Assembly (NCBI GenBank): GCA_022457155.1
Contig: JAJGOT010000059.1
Location: forward strand, 1,932,001-1,996,000
Length of the DNA: 64,000 nucleotides
Origin: Cladopsammia gracilis
Lineage: Eukaryota > Cnidaria > Anthozoa > Scleractinia > Dendrophylliidae
Direction: 5' to 3'
Every line of letters starts with the position of its first letter. Position 1 is the stretch's first letter. The translations under genes were made by a program, and so were the position numbers. The notes beneath the pieces are model-generated. The model saw only the letters and a list, made by a program, of their open reading frames with translations, had not been told where the DNA came from and did no database searches. Of the stretch, positions 36,556-47,956 are shown piece by piece.

Positions 36556-36691
36556 TGCAGTTGAATACGTACTTCAGCGGGATCATTTTTAATTTGTCTC
36601 AAGTCTATTTGTGCAAACGAGGCCTGGTGTAAGATAATTATAAGGCATTTTCGTTACTCCAGGTCTTGCTTTAAAAAAAATGCATGCTATA

Positions 36692-36983
36692 TACACCAAA
36701 TTGAAGAAACGTTGTCGGGTGAAAAGCATAAACCATGAACGATGCGACCCAAAGGTTCACTGGGAAGTTGGATAAATTAATCTTCGTTTGTGACAGAATA
36801 CACATAATATTAACACACGATGCATAAATCATGCTCTAAAATGTCTCCAAAAAAGAAAGCATCTTGATTATCAAGAAATGGAATATTACTATGCTTACCA
36901 ATGCTGCCTACCCAGAATCCCATTCAGTCTCATCGTTCATGGTTCATGCTTTTCACAGGTCAACGTTTCTACAATTAGGTGTA
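36692..36983. mobile_element. MITE with TACACCAAATTGAAGAAACG ends, copy 1
   Basis: TIRs TACACCAAATTGAAGAAACG and the matching right end GTTTCTACAATTAGGTGTA. Internal GTGAAAAGCATAAACCATGA pair, flanked by TA/TATA. Confidence 0.88.
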
Positions 36984-36999
36984 TATAGCATAAGGGTAT

Positions 37000-39425
37000 G
37001 ACATATTTAAACAAAAATAGTTACCCGTACCATATCAAACTTAGGGTTAACGTCTGCCTTTAATTAGGAGGTATTTTGCATCATTTGAAAGCGTTTTCTT
37101 TCTTTTTCTTATCAATTTTGCTTGTTGGTTGGCTATATTATTTAATCCTTCATCTAAACATCTCTTGTTTATCAGGGAAATTTTAATCCTAAGATCTGTA
37201 CAAAAAAACGTCAACAAAGATCGCTATTTGACATCCACCCTCGCAGGCCCTTGGCATTTAAATGAGAGTGAAACGCTCGAGAGTCTGGGTGTATGGTTTA
37301 AAACATTCATTTGGCTATTGTTATCATTTGATAGTACAAACTTTTTTATGCAGTTTATTTTGCGGTGAATATAAATTAATGACGACTTCCACAAAAGACT
37401 TAAAAGGAGGAGGTTTGGGGGGGTTGAGCCAGCTGGATCCAGATGTTGAAAACTAAATCGTTTCTTAAGTTATTTCGTTTGTTAAGGCGTCAGGGATAAA
37501 AAGAAACTGCTGCTTGACTTTGTATTAATATAATAAGAAAATAAACCAGAAACCAACAGATGAATTAGCAAATCTAGCCAGAGCGAGACAGAAAGAGAGA
37601 AGTGCCCATATATCAATTCTCAGATTATCTTACCACTGCATAAAAGAAAAATGTATAAACCCGAAGAGATGGAAAGAAAGCGGAGAGCACATGTGAAATT
37701 TTATTTACTAACTATAGCAGAAAGCTGAATAACCCCACGCTTCTTTAAACCACTGGCAGAATTAAAAAAAACCGGGGAGATGAGTGTCGCGTGTGTTTAT
37801 TTCAATTCACTCGAAAAAACAAACGGAGAAAAACAAACTGATTATAAAGTTACTATTTATGCAGGCTGGCATTCGTCAGTTTCATTCACTGCTTTCCGAG
37901 GAATTAACAGACAGAATTGTAAGGCTGTATGCATAATCTTTATACTCAGAGGGAGAGAAAGCGATGTGCCCGAAATGTATGTAGTAAAACAAAGAAGCTA
38001 TAGTGCAAGCAAAATTTGATCACTTTTAAATTAAATTTAAATTTAAATCAATCCAACGGACAAATTGGCAAACCAAGATTATTTTACACAGAGGGACAAA
38101 AAGAGAGCGCATTGTGCCCATGAAGTTTTGTTTACTCAAATTTTACAAAACATAACAGGAAAATTAACAACCGATGTATAATGTTTATATCTACGAGAAA
38201 TAACGAGAAAATGAGAGTAGCGTGTATGCGTAATTGATTCACTCAATTTGTTGAAAAAATAATTTTCAGTAAAATGAGTAAATAAGGCGAATTTCAGTTT
38301 GCAAACAGCGAGTACTGACTAGAATATGCAGAGGAAAATATCAGAAAAATTTGAATATCCAGATGTTCAATTCATGTAGTTTTATTCACCATTTCACCTA
38401 GAAATTTATAGTAGACAATTGTTATACCCCAATGAGAGAGAATTCTTTTCACATAATTTACGAGGAGCTTTAATCGACAAATTAATATTATATGTGTTAG
38501 AAATTCAAATATAAACACAAATTAAGTAGTCATTATTATTTAACAGCGAGAAGTTTGTAATTAATCTATTTTCTCTAAAAGTATAGTATAATGACTTATT
38601 AACACTACATACCTTCTTGGTAAACAGATAAAGCTCTCCAATGCTTGGTTCTACCTGAAAAGACAACTCCAGAATTAATCTATGGTTGATCAACTCTAAT
38701 TTTGGTTTGTGAATAAAGTCTTGGGAGCCATTTTTAAATGCTTCACTTTGTTTGTTTGTAAAATCTCAAAGAAATTAGACCTTTGGTAGCAGATAAAGAG
38801 AAATAAATTGAACGGCAACATTTATACACTTTTGTAAAATAAACAAGTACCTTTTCTCTTCTTTTTGAGGATATAAGAGTCTTCAGTCTCTATAAAGACA
38901 ATCTCACCGAAAAAAAACTTTCCTGTTTATGGAGGACGACAAAAAATCGGCCCACAGACAGCTGGTTTCAGCTGCTTAAGAACTATCGGTAAGAAACAAT
39001 GTTTATTATTTCCTTCAAACGTAATACGCATGATGCATTAATTATCTGTAAAGATATAGCATTAATCTGTAGAAAATATTGAAAGAAGATTTGCAAAATC
39101 ATTAAAAGAAAGCAAGATATTCTCAAAAGAGAAAAGAGGACTTCGCGCTTGAAGGGGATAAAAAAATTTAAAAACGTGACTTCACGCTTTCCAGCACTGC
39201 TACATCCCAAACCTTTGATGAGTAATATCTTCGCTTCTTCCTCGCCTCGTAAGTTGTTTGTAAATAACACTGTATGTAGCGGCATGTTTGCCCCGATTAT
39301 CCAGGAATGTTTAATAAAATGCTTTGAATGGCGTTATACTGGTTTTTTTTTTCCTGTTATTTAAGTGCTTTTAAAGGAAACCGTATGTGAAAGCTAGTAC
39401 AGTATAGAGCTTTAAGGTTCTTTTA
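37000..39425. other. AT-rich region, nothing recognised
   Basis: No convincing exon, RNA or repeat between the MITE at 36.7 kb and the 30-bp minisatellite. Confidence 0.5.
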
Positions 39426-39429
39426 GATG

Positions 39430-40175
39430 AATATTTCACTTCTGATACCCAAATCCCAGCTGACCTCCCTTCTGATACCCAAATCCTAGCTGACCTCACT
39501 TCTGATACCCAAATCCCAGCTGACCTCCCTTCTGATACCCAAATCCTAGCTGACCTCACTTCTGATACCCAAATCCTAGCTGACCTCACTTCTGATACCC
39601 AAATCCTAGCTGACCTCACTTCTGATACCCAAATCCTAGCTGACCTCCCTTCTGATACCCAAATCCTAGCTGACCTCACCTCTGATACCCAAATCCCAGC
39701 TGACCTCACTTCTGATACCCAAATCCTAGCTGACCTCACTTCTGATACCCAAATCCTAGCTGACCTCCCTTCTGATACCCAAATCCTAGCTGACCTCACT
39801 TCTGATACCCAAATCCTAGCTGACCTCACTTCTGATACCCAAATCCTAGCTGACCTCACTTCTGATACCCAAATCCCAGCTGACCTCACTTCTGATACCC
39901 AAATCCTAGCTGACCTCACTTCTGATACCCAAATTCTAGCTGACCTCACTTCTGATACCCAAATCCTAGCTGATCTCACTTCTGATACCCAAATCCTAGC
40001 TGACCTCACTTCTGATACCCAAATCCTAGCTGACGTCACTTCTGATACCCAAATCCCAGCTGACCTCCCTTCTGATACCCAAATCCTAGCTGACCTCACT
40101 TCTGATACCCAAATCCTAGCTGACCTCACTTCTGATACCCAAATCCTAGCTGACCTCACTTCTGATACCCAAATG
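39430..40175. repeat. 30-bp minisatellite, about 25 copies
   Basis: The unit starts CTTCTGATACCCAAATCCTA and is highly uniform, differing mostly by CCTAGC/CCCAGC and CTCACT/CTCCCT. The length is a multiple of three, so the minus strand shows a 269-codon frame of IWVSEVRSAR decapeptides. No splice or start evidence makes it coding. Confidence 0.97.
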
Positions 40176-40724
40176 GACACTTGTTATCCCTCCGAAAACA
40201 AAAGGCGTTAAATAGTCCGAAGGTACGAAAGAACCAATCCATGGCAACAATCTACGCTCCCTCCCCACCCTTGGACAAAAGTCGCTACGTAGCCAAATGC
40301 TATCGCTGCTGCTGTTAAAATGAAGAAAAATACATCTTTCATCTTTGCAGCTCAAAAATCAGGCAACATCAACGGCAAATAAATCGTGTTCTCTATATTC
40401 TTTGTATGAATGGCTAAGATCCTTCGATACCTCCAAGTCATTACGTTCAGGACAGAACAGTGACTGTGAATGATAACTGATGATTCCTGCAGTTTGTAGT
40501 TAATTTGTGGGCCGTGTGCAAGTACATGTACCAATAAATGTTAGAAATCGGCAAAAAAGAAACGTGGTAACACTTAGGGCTTTAATTTTGCAGGAGCGCT
40601 GGATTACTTTGGCTTCTACTGACTACTCACAGGAGAAATTATTTTCTCTTACTATTTACTAATCATATAAATTGAAGTTCTGAAATTTACGGATTTACTG
40701 CAACCTTTATGATCCCCTTAGTTT

Positions 40725-40842
40725 TGTTTGCAATTTAAGCAATTGCAAAGAAGTCTGAAAATAATTCAAAGCTTCAACGGAGTTTGAACCCATGACCTCA
40801 GCGTTACCGTTGCGATGCTCTTACAAACTGAGCTATGAAGCT
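40725..40842 (-). repeat. tRNA-derived SINE-like element
   Basis: The minus strand 40842-40770 has acceptor AGCTTCA / TGAAGCT, D-arm GCTC-GAGC, B-box GGGTTCAAACTCC and GGT in the anticodon position with C at 33. It is followed by ATTATTTTCAGACTTCTTTG and GCAATTGC. Confidence 0.6.
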
Positions 40843-41509
40843 ATAAATAAAGCCAAACTCAATATAACTCATCTTATTTTCCACCTAGCTCATGATCAGT
40901 TTTCTTTGTTCTTTTCAGGAGAATATATCACATAACCCCGTTCATTACAGTGTCTGAAAAGCTGGGTGTGGCTTTGATTGTAACAGAGGAGAGGCGGGGC
41001 TGAAAACAATAGCTGATAACAATAGCAAAACAAAGAATTATATATTCCCCCCGTCATATTCCTCCTGTCATTTCCCTCGTCCTATTCCCCTCGCCTTAGT
41101 CCCCTAGTAATAGAATAACACAAACGGGAAGACAAAATAGAGCTTAACAAGGAAAACACACAAGTACCAGTCAATATTTTTTGTTTACATAAAAAGGCAA
41201 CTTCATCAATCTTATTCCAACATAATTAACTTGCCGGGTCACGACCAAAAAGCGAAATGTTGATAACATTATTCGATGGTATCGTACCTCAATTTAGGTT
41301 TCGGGTCTTCAATAGTGTATGACGCCTCGGTTTACGCTTGAACCTGAATATTTTCCCGCCGGTTTCCCTTGGAAAACACACCGACATCCACTCTATTGTT
41401 CTTCGAAAGATGAAGGCGGGCAGTTGGGCCATGGCGAGACCACGAGTACTGTTCATACATTTTCTTTTCTCTCTCCCTCCTTCTACTCATCACGAAGCAA
41501 CATGCTCAA

Positions 41510-41692
41510 TACACCTCATTCCAAAATGACGGGCAATTTATTATTCTTTTGTATGCATTTCAATTAGCCCTCTTTGCCTCATTTTTGCGTGAAAATTCTG
41601 TTGTATTTTGCACATGCTGACGAGGCAACGAGGGCTAATTAACATACATATAAAAGAATAATAAATTGGCCACCATTTTGGAATAAGGTGTA
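41510..41692. mobile_element. Hairpin MITE (TACACCTCATTCCAAAATG)
   Basis: Arms of about 75 bp, ends TACACCTCATTCCAAAATG and CATTTTGGAATAAGGTGTA, with AATTAGCCCTC / GAGGGCTAATT inside. Confidence 0.9.
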
Positions 41693-42321
41693 TGCAAATT
41701 TGGCAAAAGCATCTCGCTAGTGTTCCGTGATTCCAATGCGGCCTTGCGGAATCATGCTTTTTTGCATTTGAATTCAACGAAATGTTACTCTCCGAAAAAT
41801 CAATAGTTTCTTTGTTTTAGAAAACCTCACAAAGTGAAAAATAAGCGTGTTATTGACCTGTCCCTCGGGGGTATGTGATTTAATCCCCTCGTGGCGTTCC
41901 CTCGGGCTGCGCCCTCAGGTACGCTGTGAATACGATTGATGTGAGACGCAGATATTATGCGTCAGTCAATTATAGCAGTGCCAATACCTACAACCCTGGG
42001 TCATTAGCATTTTATGACCAAAAAAATTGTTAAATGTCCCATGGCGGAAACAAAGCAGCTGTGCTGCCCTGTGGCTGCTTCCTTGCCCTACCCCCTGTGG
42101 GTGCCACCCACTAATGCCCGTGGGCGGGGGGGGGGGGGGGGGGAATGAGCAGATTTGAAAGGTCGTTCCGGACTTTATTTTTAGTATTAACCCTTTGACT
42201 CCTAGATCGACATTTAGCAGAAAACAGCAATTTGAAGCCACTTATGCCGTTGTCTGACTGCTGTGGAGGCAAATTGCAAGCAAACTGTGCAAAGCGTTGT
42301 TGACAACATAAAAACTAAGCT

Positions 42322-42494
42322 CGGGGGCGGATCCAGGATTTTGAAATGGGGGGTGAAATTTTAAATGCAATAGCCTAACCAAAGCCTGGTTGAGGTGTTT
42401 GAGGTCAGTGCATCAGAAAGAAAGGGTCTCAGAAAAGGGGGGTGAAAATTCACTCATTTCACCCCCCCCCCCCCCCCCCTTGGATCCGCCCCTG
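42322..42494. mobile_element. MITE with GGGGCGGATCCAGG ends
   Basis: Ends CGGGGGCGGATCCAGGATTT and TTGGATCCGCCCCTG. It shares the terminal motif of 23573-23742. A C-homopolymer precedes the right end. Confidence 0.75.
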
Positions 42495-42712
42495 AAGCTT
42501 CATTTCCTTTCTGGGTCAAATATATCGACATGCGCACAAAGCAAAATTTTGAGAAAAAACGTAAAAAGCTTCACTTTTCTTTTTCTTCGTATCACTCCGC
42601 GTTCTTTTTCGTTCTTATTCCAATTGTTTCCCTCATCGTTGGCCTTTCAATAGACCATATTAATTATTTTATGTAGTAAACGTTTCCAGGAAAACAAAAA
42701 ATTGATTTTCTT

Positions 42713-43668
42713 TTAACAAAAAGTGGCAAGTGGTTGCTGAAGACCAGATTTTCTTCGATGTTGCCGGTCAACTACGACAGGTTTTTTGCGCAAAACTCTG
42801 GCCCAATTCACGAGATCTCTCTCATTTGGGCACTTTTTGAAAGATTTCTTTCTGTGTGAGTTAGTCATAAAAGACATCTTTTGCGTAAATAGGGATGACG
42901 TTACAAATGGTAGAAGGACCGTGGTCCCGTCAAGGGTAGCCTGCATAATTAACTATTATAGGCGATATCACGCAAGTTTGAGCGCTATAATAGTTTTATA
43001 ATTCAACACATTGACAACAAAGCACAGTTTGAAGAAAAAATATCGCCGACAAGCCTTTTATTTTAAAAAAAGCTTACATATGTTTTACCGCGCGAAACTT
43101 GCAACATCACACAGTTCATGAATGAAAGTGACGCCTTTGTCAATATTGCGCAAGCTTGAACACTATAACTGTTTGATAATTCAACACATTGATAACAAAT
43201 CACAGTTTCTAGAAAAAATTCGTTGAGATATACAACCTTTCATTAAGTAAAAAGGCTTACAGCAATATTTTACCTCGCACCATTTCTTAAACAACACGCA
43301 GCGAATGCCCAAACTTTTGCCAAGCTAAAATTAATCGCGAAAATTAATTTAGCGTACACAATCAGTTGAGAGTTTTTACGAAGAGCTTTCGTCTACTCAA
43401 AGAACGGGACAGAGTAGTGACTACAAGAATTAAAACACAGTAAAATGTCATAGAATGTCTTAGTTACAAGTGTTTCGTATCTTAAAAAGTTCAATTCAGA
43501 ATCGGCTACGTACCTAAACATAGCGGCGAAAAGTCGGAAAGAACTGCAGCGTGGACAGTATGTCTTACAAAAATTCACAGCTAAAGGATACAAGAAACGG
43601 TTAAAACATCGTACCTGTAGTTGATTTGGCTTTTTAGTCCCTTCCATCAGCACCAAATTTTCAAACAT
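42713..43668 (-). CDS. Candidate small two-exon gene
   Basis: Exon 1 (43668-43615): ATG then FENLVLMEGTKKPNQLQ and donor CAG|GTACGA in phase 0. Exon 2 (42940-42713): acceptor ATGCAG, then ATLDGTTVLLPF ... KKCPNERDLVNWARVLRK and a stop, also phase 0. The join gives roughly 93 residues, basic at the C-terminus. The intron contains two diverged tandem copies of a roughly 170-bp block. No family recognised; phase match and ATG context are the only support. Confidence 0.28.
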
Positions 43669-43699
43669 CGAAGTACGAGCTGAGTCGATCAATGTTGTT

Positions 43700-44345
43700 T
43701 ACAAACTTGCTCGTTCTTTAGCTCCTACAGCCGTAATGACGAGGTCAGAAACTTTTCTGAGGAAGCATCAAGTCCATATCATATTCCAGAGATAATTACC
43801 AAAGGAATTTTACGAAAATTGTGCTCCTTCATTCATTCCTTGTCGAGCGGTTAAACTTTGAACCAGTTTTCATTCAGCTGCGCCAAGAAACACTGCGACC
43901 CGGCGCGACAACGCAAAAATTTCGCGCCTTTTTTGTCCAATCATGTGAACAATGTTTTTTCTCTTTTCTTTTCTTCTCTTTTTTCTTTCTTTTCCCTTTT
44001 TTAACTAATAGTTCACGCACTTTTTCGCCCAAAAACACGAAATTGCTTTTGATCTCCATTTCCCTCACTCAAGGTTTCCGAAGCAAAACAACATTGGTAG
44101 CGGGGGGTGGGGGGGGGGGGGGGGGGGTTGCGGTGGAACAAGTTAAAAGTTGTCGCAGTAAAGTTATGACGTTTAAAGGTGCTATTTCACCATTTTTAAT
44201 GTTCCTTAAAAAGCCAAAATACATATTTATATAAGTGAAAATATACAAATAATGGTCCGGTTTTGTTGAAAGTATTCTACTAGCGCTCTAACAGTATCAA
44301 TAACTTTCTTGTGCAGCAGATAGCTGATAGCTAGAATGTCTGTAA
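43700..44345. other. No recognised gene; G-homopolymer
   Basis: Includes a T/C-rich tract at 43955-44005 and a G-run at about 44101-44127. Confidence 0.5.
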
Positions 44346-44349
44346 AAAG

Positions 44350-45011
44350 ATTGCTTCCGTCATTGGTGCAATTAAACGGATACGGCATCTTATCCCATTT
44401 AACATTTTAATCAAAGTTTATAATAGCCTTGTTCAGCCTCACTTTGATTATTGCAGTGTGGTGTGGGGAAACTGTAACAAGGGCCTTTCTGAAAAGCTTC
44501 AAAGGCTTCAAAATCGCGCAGCCCGCATTTTAATGTCTGCGATTGGATGATGTGTTCCGGGCATTAGGGTGGCGTAAACTATGTCATCAAAGATTAGAAA
44601 TGAAATCTATCATGATGTATAAGACCTTACATGGGATGACACCAGATTATCTACTATCAAGATTTGTTTATCGCGATAACGCGAATGCTTATCGTTTAAG
44701 GAATACCGAAAACAAACTAGTTCTTCCACAACCTCGCACTGATTATCTGAAAAGAAGTTTTTCATACAGTGGAGCTCAGTTGTGGAACAACTTACCCACA
44801 GAATTAAGACTAGCGTCTTCCTTAAGCGAATTTAAGACAAAACTAAGTCGCCATAGTTTTTAAGTAAAGTTTTAAATAATATTTTTGAACACGGCCTCCA
44901 TGAAAAGCAGTTTTTATTTTTTATATTGTACCTCTTATTTGTAGTTAGGAAGTTAGGTAGTTAGCTGATTGTGATAATTTAAGCTGATGGAAATACCGTG
45001 TATAAATAAAG

Positions 45012-45013
<2 letters not shown>
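44350..45013 (+). mobile_element. LINE (CR1/L2-like) 3' end with reverse-transcriptase C-terminus
   Basis: Frames around 44390-44545 read LVQPHFDYCSVVWGN and KLQRLQNRAARILMSAIG. After a frameshift, 44543-44863 reads YKTLHGMTPDYLLSRF ... SFSYSGAQLWNNLPTELR, the classic end of CR1/L2-type reverse transcriptases. The 3' UTR ends at an (ATCT)n tail. It is truncated at the 5' side and frameshifted, so inactive. Confidence 0.85.
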
Positions 45014-45063
<50 letters not shown>

Positions 45064-45064
45064 A
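45014..45064. repeat. (ATCT)n microsatellite
   Basis: About twelve perfect tetranucleotide units forming the 3' tail of the adjacent LINE fragment. Confidence 0.95.
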
Positions 45065-45423
45065 GCCAGGATGAAATTACAACTTGAAATTTGGGCCAAT
45101 TTATTCAAGTTTATCTCCTGGTGTCTTGAAAACTCGCTTAAACTCTGATTATGGTTTATCGTAGAGTTCCGAACATAGCGGCCCCGTTACTTTCGTAATT
45201 AGCAAGCCTAAGGGGCCGCTACTTTCGGGTAGCCGTTACTTTCGGCACCTAAAATATCTGAGTAATTGAAAAAAATAATGATGATAAACACAACCGCAGA
45301 AAAGGAATAATGTCAGTTTAATTCTATCTAGATCTTTCTCATTGATAATTCGGCATTCCTCGGCATTATTGTACAGTAAAACACTAAGCGGCTATTCCAT
45401 CTGCAGGACACGTTAGACCTCAG

Positions 45424-46245
45424 TATGGTATTTTCGACTGGACCGTTACTTTTGGGTGGACCGTTACTTTCGGGTGGGCCGTTACTTTCGGGTGGACCGT
45501 TACTTTCGGGTGGACCGTTACTTTCGGGTGGACCGTGACTTTCGGGTGGGTCGTTACTTTCGGGTGGGCCGTTACTTTCGGGTGGGCCGTTACTTTCGGG
45601 TGGACCGTGACTTTTGGGTGGGTCGTTACTTTCGGGTGGGCCGTTACTTTCGGGTGGACCGTGACTTTCGGGTGGGCCGTTACTTTCGGGTGGGCCGTGA
45701 CTTTCGGGTGGGCCGTTACTTTCGGGTGGACCGTGACTTTCGGGTGGGCCGTTACTTTCGGGTGGGCCGTTACTTTCGGGTGGGCCGTTACTTTCGGGTG
45801 GGCCGTTACTTTCGGGTGGGTCGTTACTTTCGGGTGGGCCGTTACTTTCGGGTGGGCCGTTACTTTCGGGTGGGCCGTTACTTCCGGGTGGACCGTTACT
45901 TTCGGGTGGGCCGTTACTTTCGGGTGGGCCGTTACTTTCGGGTGAGGGGTCACTTTCGGGTGAGGGGTCACTTTCGGGTGGACCGTTACTTTCGGGTGGG
46001 CTGTTACTTCCGGGTGGACCGTTACTTTCGGGTGGACCGTTACTTTCGGGTGGGCTGTTACTTTCGGGTGGGCCGTTACTTTCGGGTGGACCGTTACTTT
46101 CGGGTGGGCTGTTACTTTCGGCTGGGCCGTTACTTTCGGGTGGACCGTTACTTTCGGGTGAGGCGTTACTTTCGGGTGAGCCGTTACTTTCGGGTGGGCC
46201 GTTACTTTCGGGTGAACCGTTACTTTCGGGTGGGCCGTTTCCGTT
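45424..46245. repeat. 18-bp minisatellite, about 45 copies
   Basis: Unit CCGTTACTTTCGGGTGGG, with variants GACCGTGACTT and GGGTCGTTACTT. Open frames occur on both strands (PPESNG repeats on minus, YFRVGR repeats on plus), a by-product of unit length. Diverged units of the same motif extend left to about 45175. Confidence 0.97.
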
Positions 46246-46638
46246 TCCACTCACGAGGCGCAGCCGAGTGAGTCAGCAACAAATTTTGACCATGTGATGA
46301 CGTAAATCGTGGTAAATAAGAGTCCACACCACGCAAAACCGGTGTAAATTTGTTAAATATATAATAACTATACAATAAGATAACTAATCTATTCATTAAA
46401 ATCATAAGATTATGTCTAAATTTCTCTAGATAAAAATTGGAAAAGCATACGTTTAAAACATTTCGTACCGTTTCGTACTATGTATTAAAATATGCAATTA
46501 TAAACTAAAAAGAGCATAAGATACCTCGCTTTCTAATAGAGTGATTTTACTTCAACTGTGAAACAGAACCTATTAGTTAGTGTGTAACACTATCTATCAC
46601 TATCTATTACACTAGCGCTAGACCTTAGTTGATAGAAT

Positions 46639-46768
46639 GATTACAGTTAACCCGTGAAACACAATCTAACAATTAGTGTGTGATAGTCCAAATTAAACAA
46701 AAGAAAACAATGGAATTGTCTAATAGTGCGTACTATTCTACTAACTATTTCACGGGTTAACTGTAATC
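46639..46768. mobile_element. Short inverted-repeat element
   Basis: Ends GATTACAGTTAACCCGTGAA and TTCACGGGTTAACTGTAATC. Sequence around TTAGTGTGT is repeated nearby at 46575-46610. Confidence 0.8.
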
Positions 46769-47100
46769 GCTCTAATATTTGAGGATAATAGAAACTGATA
46801 CGAAGTACTACGGCGTAAAACTGATGGTGCGTTCCGTATATTAGAGTCTAGCTTTGACCAAAGTAGAGGTCCTAAGTATCTCAACGAGTGTTTACCATAA
46901 CTAGTTGTGTTGAATCTCGAAATTATAAATTCTTTCACTCTTAGATTATAGCTGCTATTATTAAATACAAATAAATCCTTTATGTGAATCTTTTTAGTGT
47001 TCTGTAAGCATTGCGTGTATAACAGTTTGGACCCACAAACGTCATAAAACACATGACGTAACTCCTTTAAGTTTTAAACAATTCAAACTGCCTCATCTTA
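46750..47100 (-). mobile_element. Second LINE reverse-transcriptase C-terminal fragment
   Basis: A minus-strand frame reads SYNLRVKEFIISRFNTTSYG, then KHSLRYLGPLLWSKLDSNIR, equivalent to the GKHSLRY-G-LWNKLP end of non-LTR reverse transcriptases. A different lineage from the 44-kb copy. Truncated. Confidence 0.75.
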
Positions 47101-47120
47101 AATTGACCACTTATCCATGT

Positions 47121-47285
47121 GGCTTGATAGCTCAATGGATAGGACATTGTACAGGTAGCGCAAGGTTATGGGTTCTAATCCCGTTTAAGCCTCATTTTTT
47201 TTTTCAGGTTGCTTTTTCAACTGCTGAAGTTGAAAGCAAACTGCGAGGATCACAAATTTCGCTCATCTTAAAGGCTATAGTTTAA
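47121..47285 (+). repeat. tRNA-derived SINE-like element
   Basis: 47121-47191 folds as tRNA: acceptor GGCTTGA / TTAAGCC, D-arm GCTC, T-arm ATGGG-TTCTAAT-CCCGT (B-box-like). The anticodon-loop position reads GGT but base 33 is not T and the stem is imperfect, so it is unlikely to be a working tRNA. A T-run and TTTTCAGGTTGC tail follow, as in the 40770 copy. Confidence 0.6.
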
Positions 47286-47394
47286 AAAAGGCTCAATAAA
47301 CACCCGTTCGCTTGACCTTTGAAGGGTAACGGAACATTACTTCAACAAGAGGCTACGCGTAGCCTATACTCGTGCCGGTAATGTACGTTACTCC

Positions 47395-47945
47395 CGGGAC
47401 GTAAAACAGCAACAGTCAAATCAACAAAACCAAAATTAGTTTCGCTTGCATGCGTGCGTATTCTCGTACCCAGATTTAATGCGATGCACAAATGAGAGAC
47501 GAAAACACGAATTATAAAAAGAAAAACGAAGGGTAAACCTTGCCTCGTTGCCGTATCCAGCACGAGTAAACAGCAACAAACAAAACCCAAATTTGTTTCG
47601 CTTCTGCTTGCATCACACCAAATCCAAGTATCGTGGGCCCAAAATTTTCTCGCTCGCATTCTCGTACCCAGATCTAACACGATGCACAAAAGTAGATACG
47701 AAAACACGGAGGAAAACAAATAGAAAAAAGGAGGGCGAACCTTAAAGGCCCATGTTCACCCAATCTGGTTTGCGCGCTTGTGTTTTTGTTTTGAAACGGT
47801 TCAATTGTTCAATGTAGCGTTATGATTGGTTGGCACGTCGATTTTTCGATTTTCCGTCTGTGCGAAAATCAGCCCGGGGCGCGCAAAGCAGATTGGGTGA
47901 ACATGGGCCTTTAACTCGTTGCCGTACCTTCACAAGTAAAAAGCC
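47395..47945. repeat. Tandem duplication downstream of the RdRP gene
   Basis: Units at about 47395-47541 and 47542-47742 and the start of a third at 47915 share AACAGCAACAA, TTTCGCTTGCAT, TTCTCGTACCCAGAT, GATGCACAAA, GAACCTT and CTCGTTGCCGTA. A MITE splits units two and three. Confidence 0.8.
47746..47910. mobile_element. 165-bp MITE flanked by TTAA
   Basis: Perfect 22-bp TIRs starting AGGCCCATGTTCACCCAATC, flanked by TTAA at 47742-47745 and 47911-47914, inserted in a tandem repeat unit just 3' of the RdRP gene. Confidence 0.93.
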
Positions 47946-47956
47946 GGGTCACGACT

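Larger units (their letters stand above)
40180..42320. other. Intergenic, with a SINE and a hairpin MITE
   Basis: Apart from 40725-40842 and 41510-41692, no gene is supported. A TTAACCCTTTGACTCCTA end at about 42187 resembles one terminus of the piggyBac-like group, and a G-run lies at 42127-42143. Confidence 0.45.

Noticed and set aside
33305..40175. CRISPR array
   Set aside because: Repeats are directly adjacent with no unique spacers; this is eukaryotic satellite DNA.
39371..40180. 269-codon minus-strand frame of IWVSEVRSAR repeats
   Set aside because: Created by a 30-bp minisatellite with no stop in that frame; no unique coding sequence attached.
45328..46271. 308-, 276-, 271- and 136-codon frames of PPESNG, HPKVTA, YFRVGR and VTFGWA repeats
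   Set aside because: Open on both strands over the same 18-bp array, so not evidence of a gene.
47121..47191. Functional tRNA gene
   Set aside because: No T33, imperfect anticodon stem, and related degenerate copies nearby point to a SINE.
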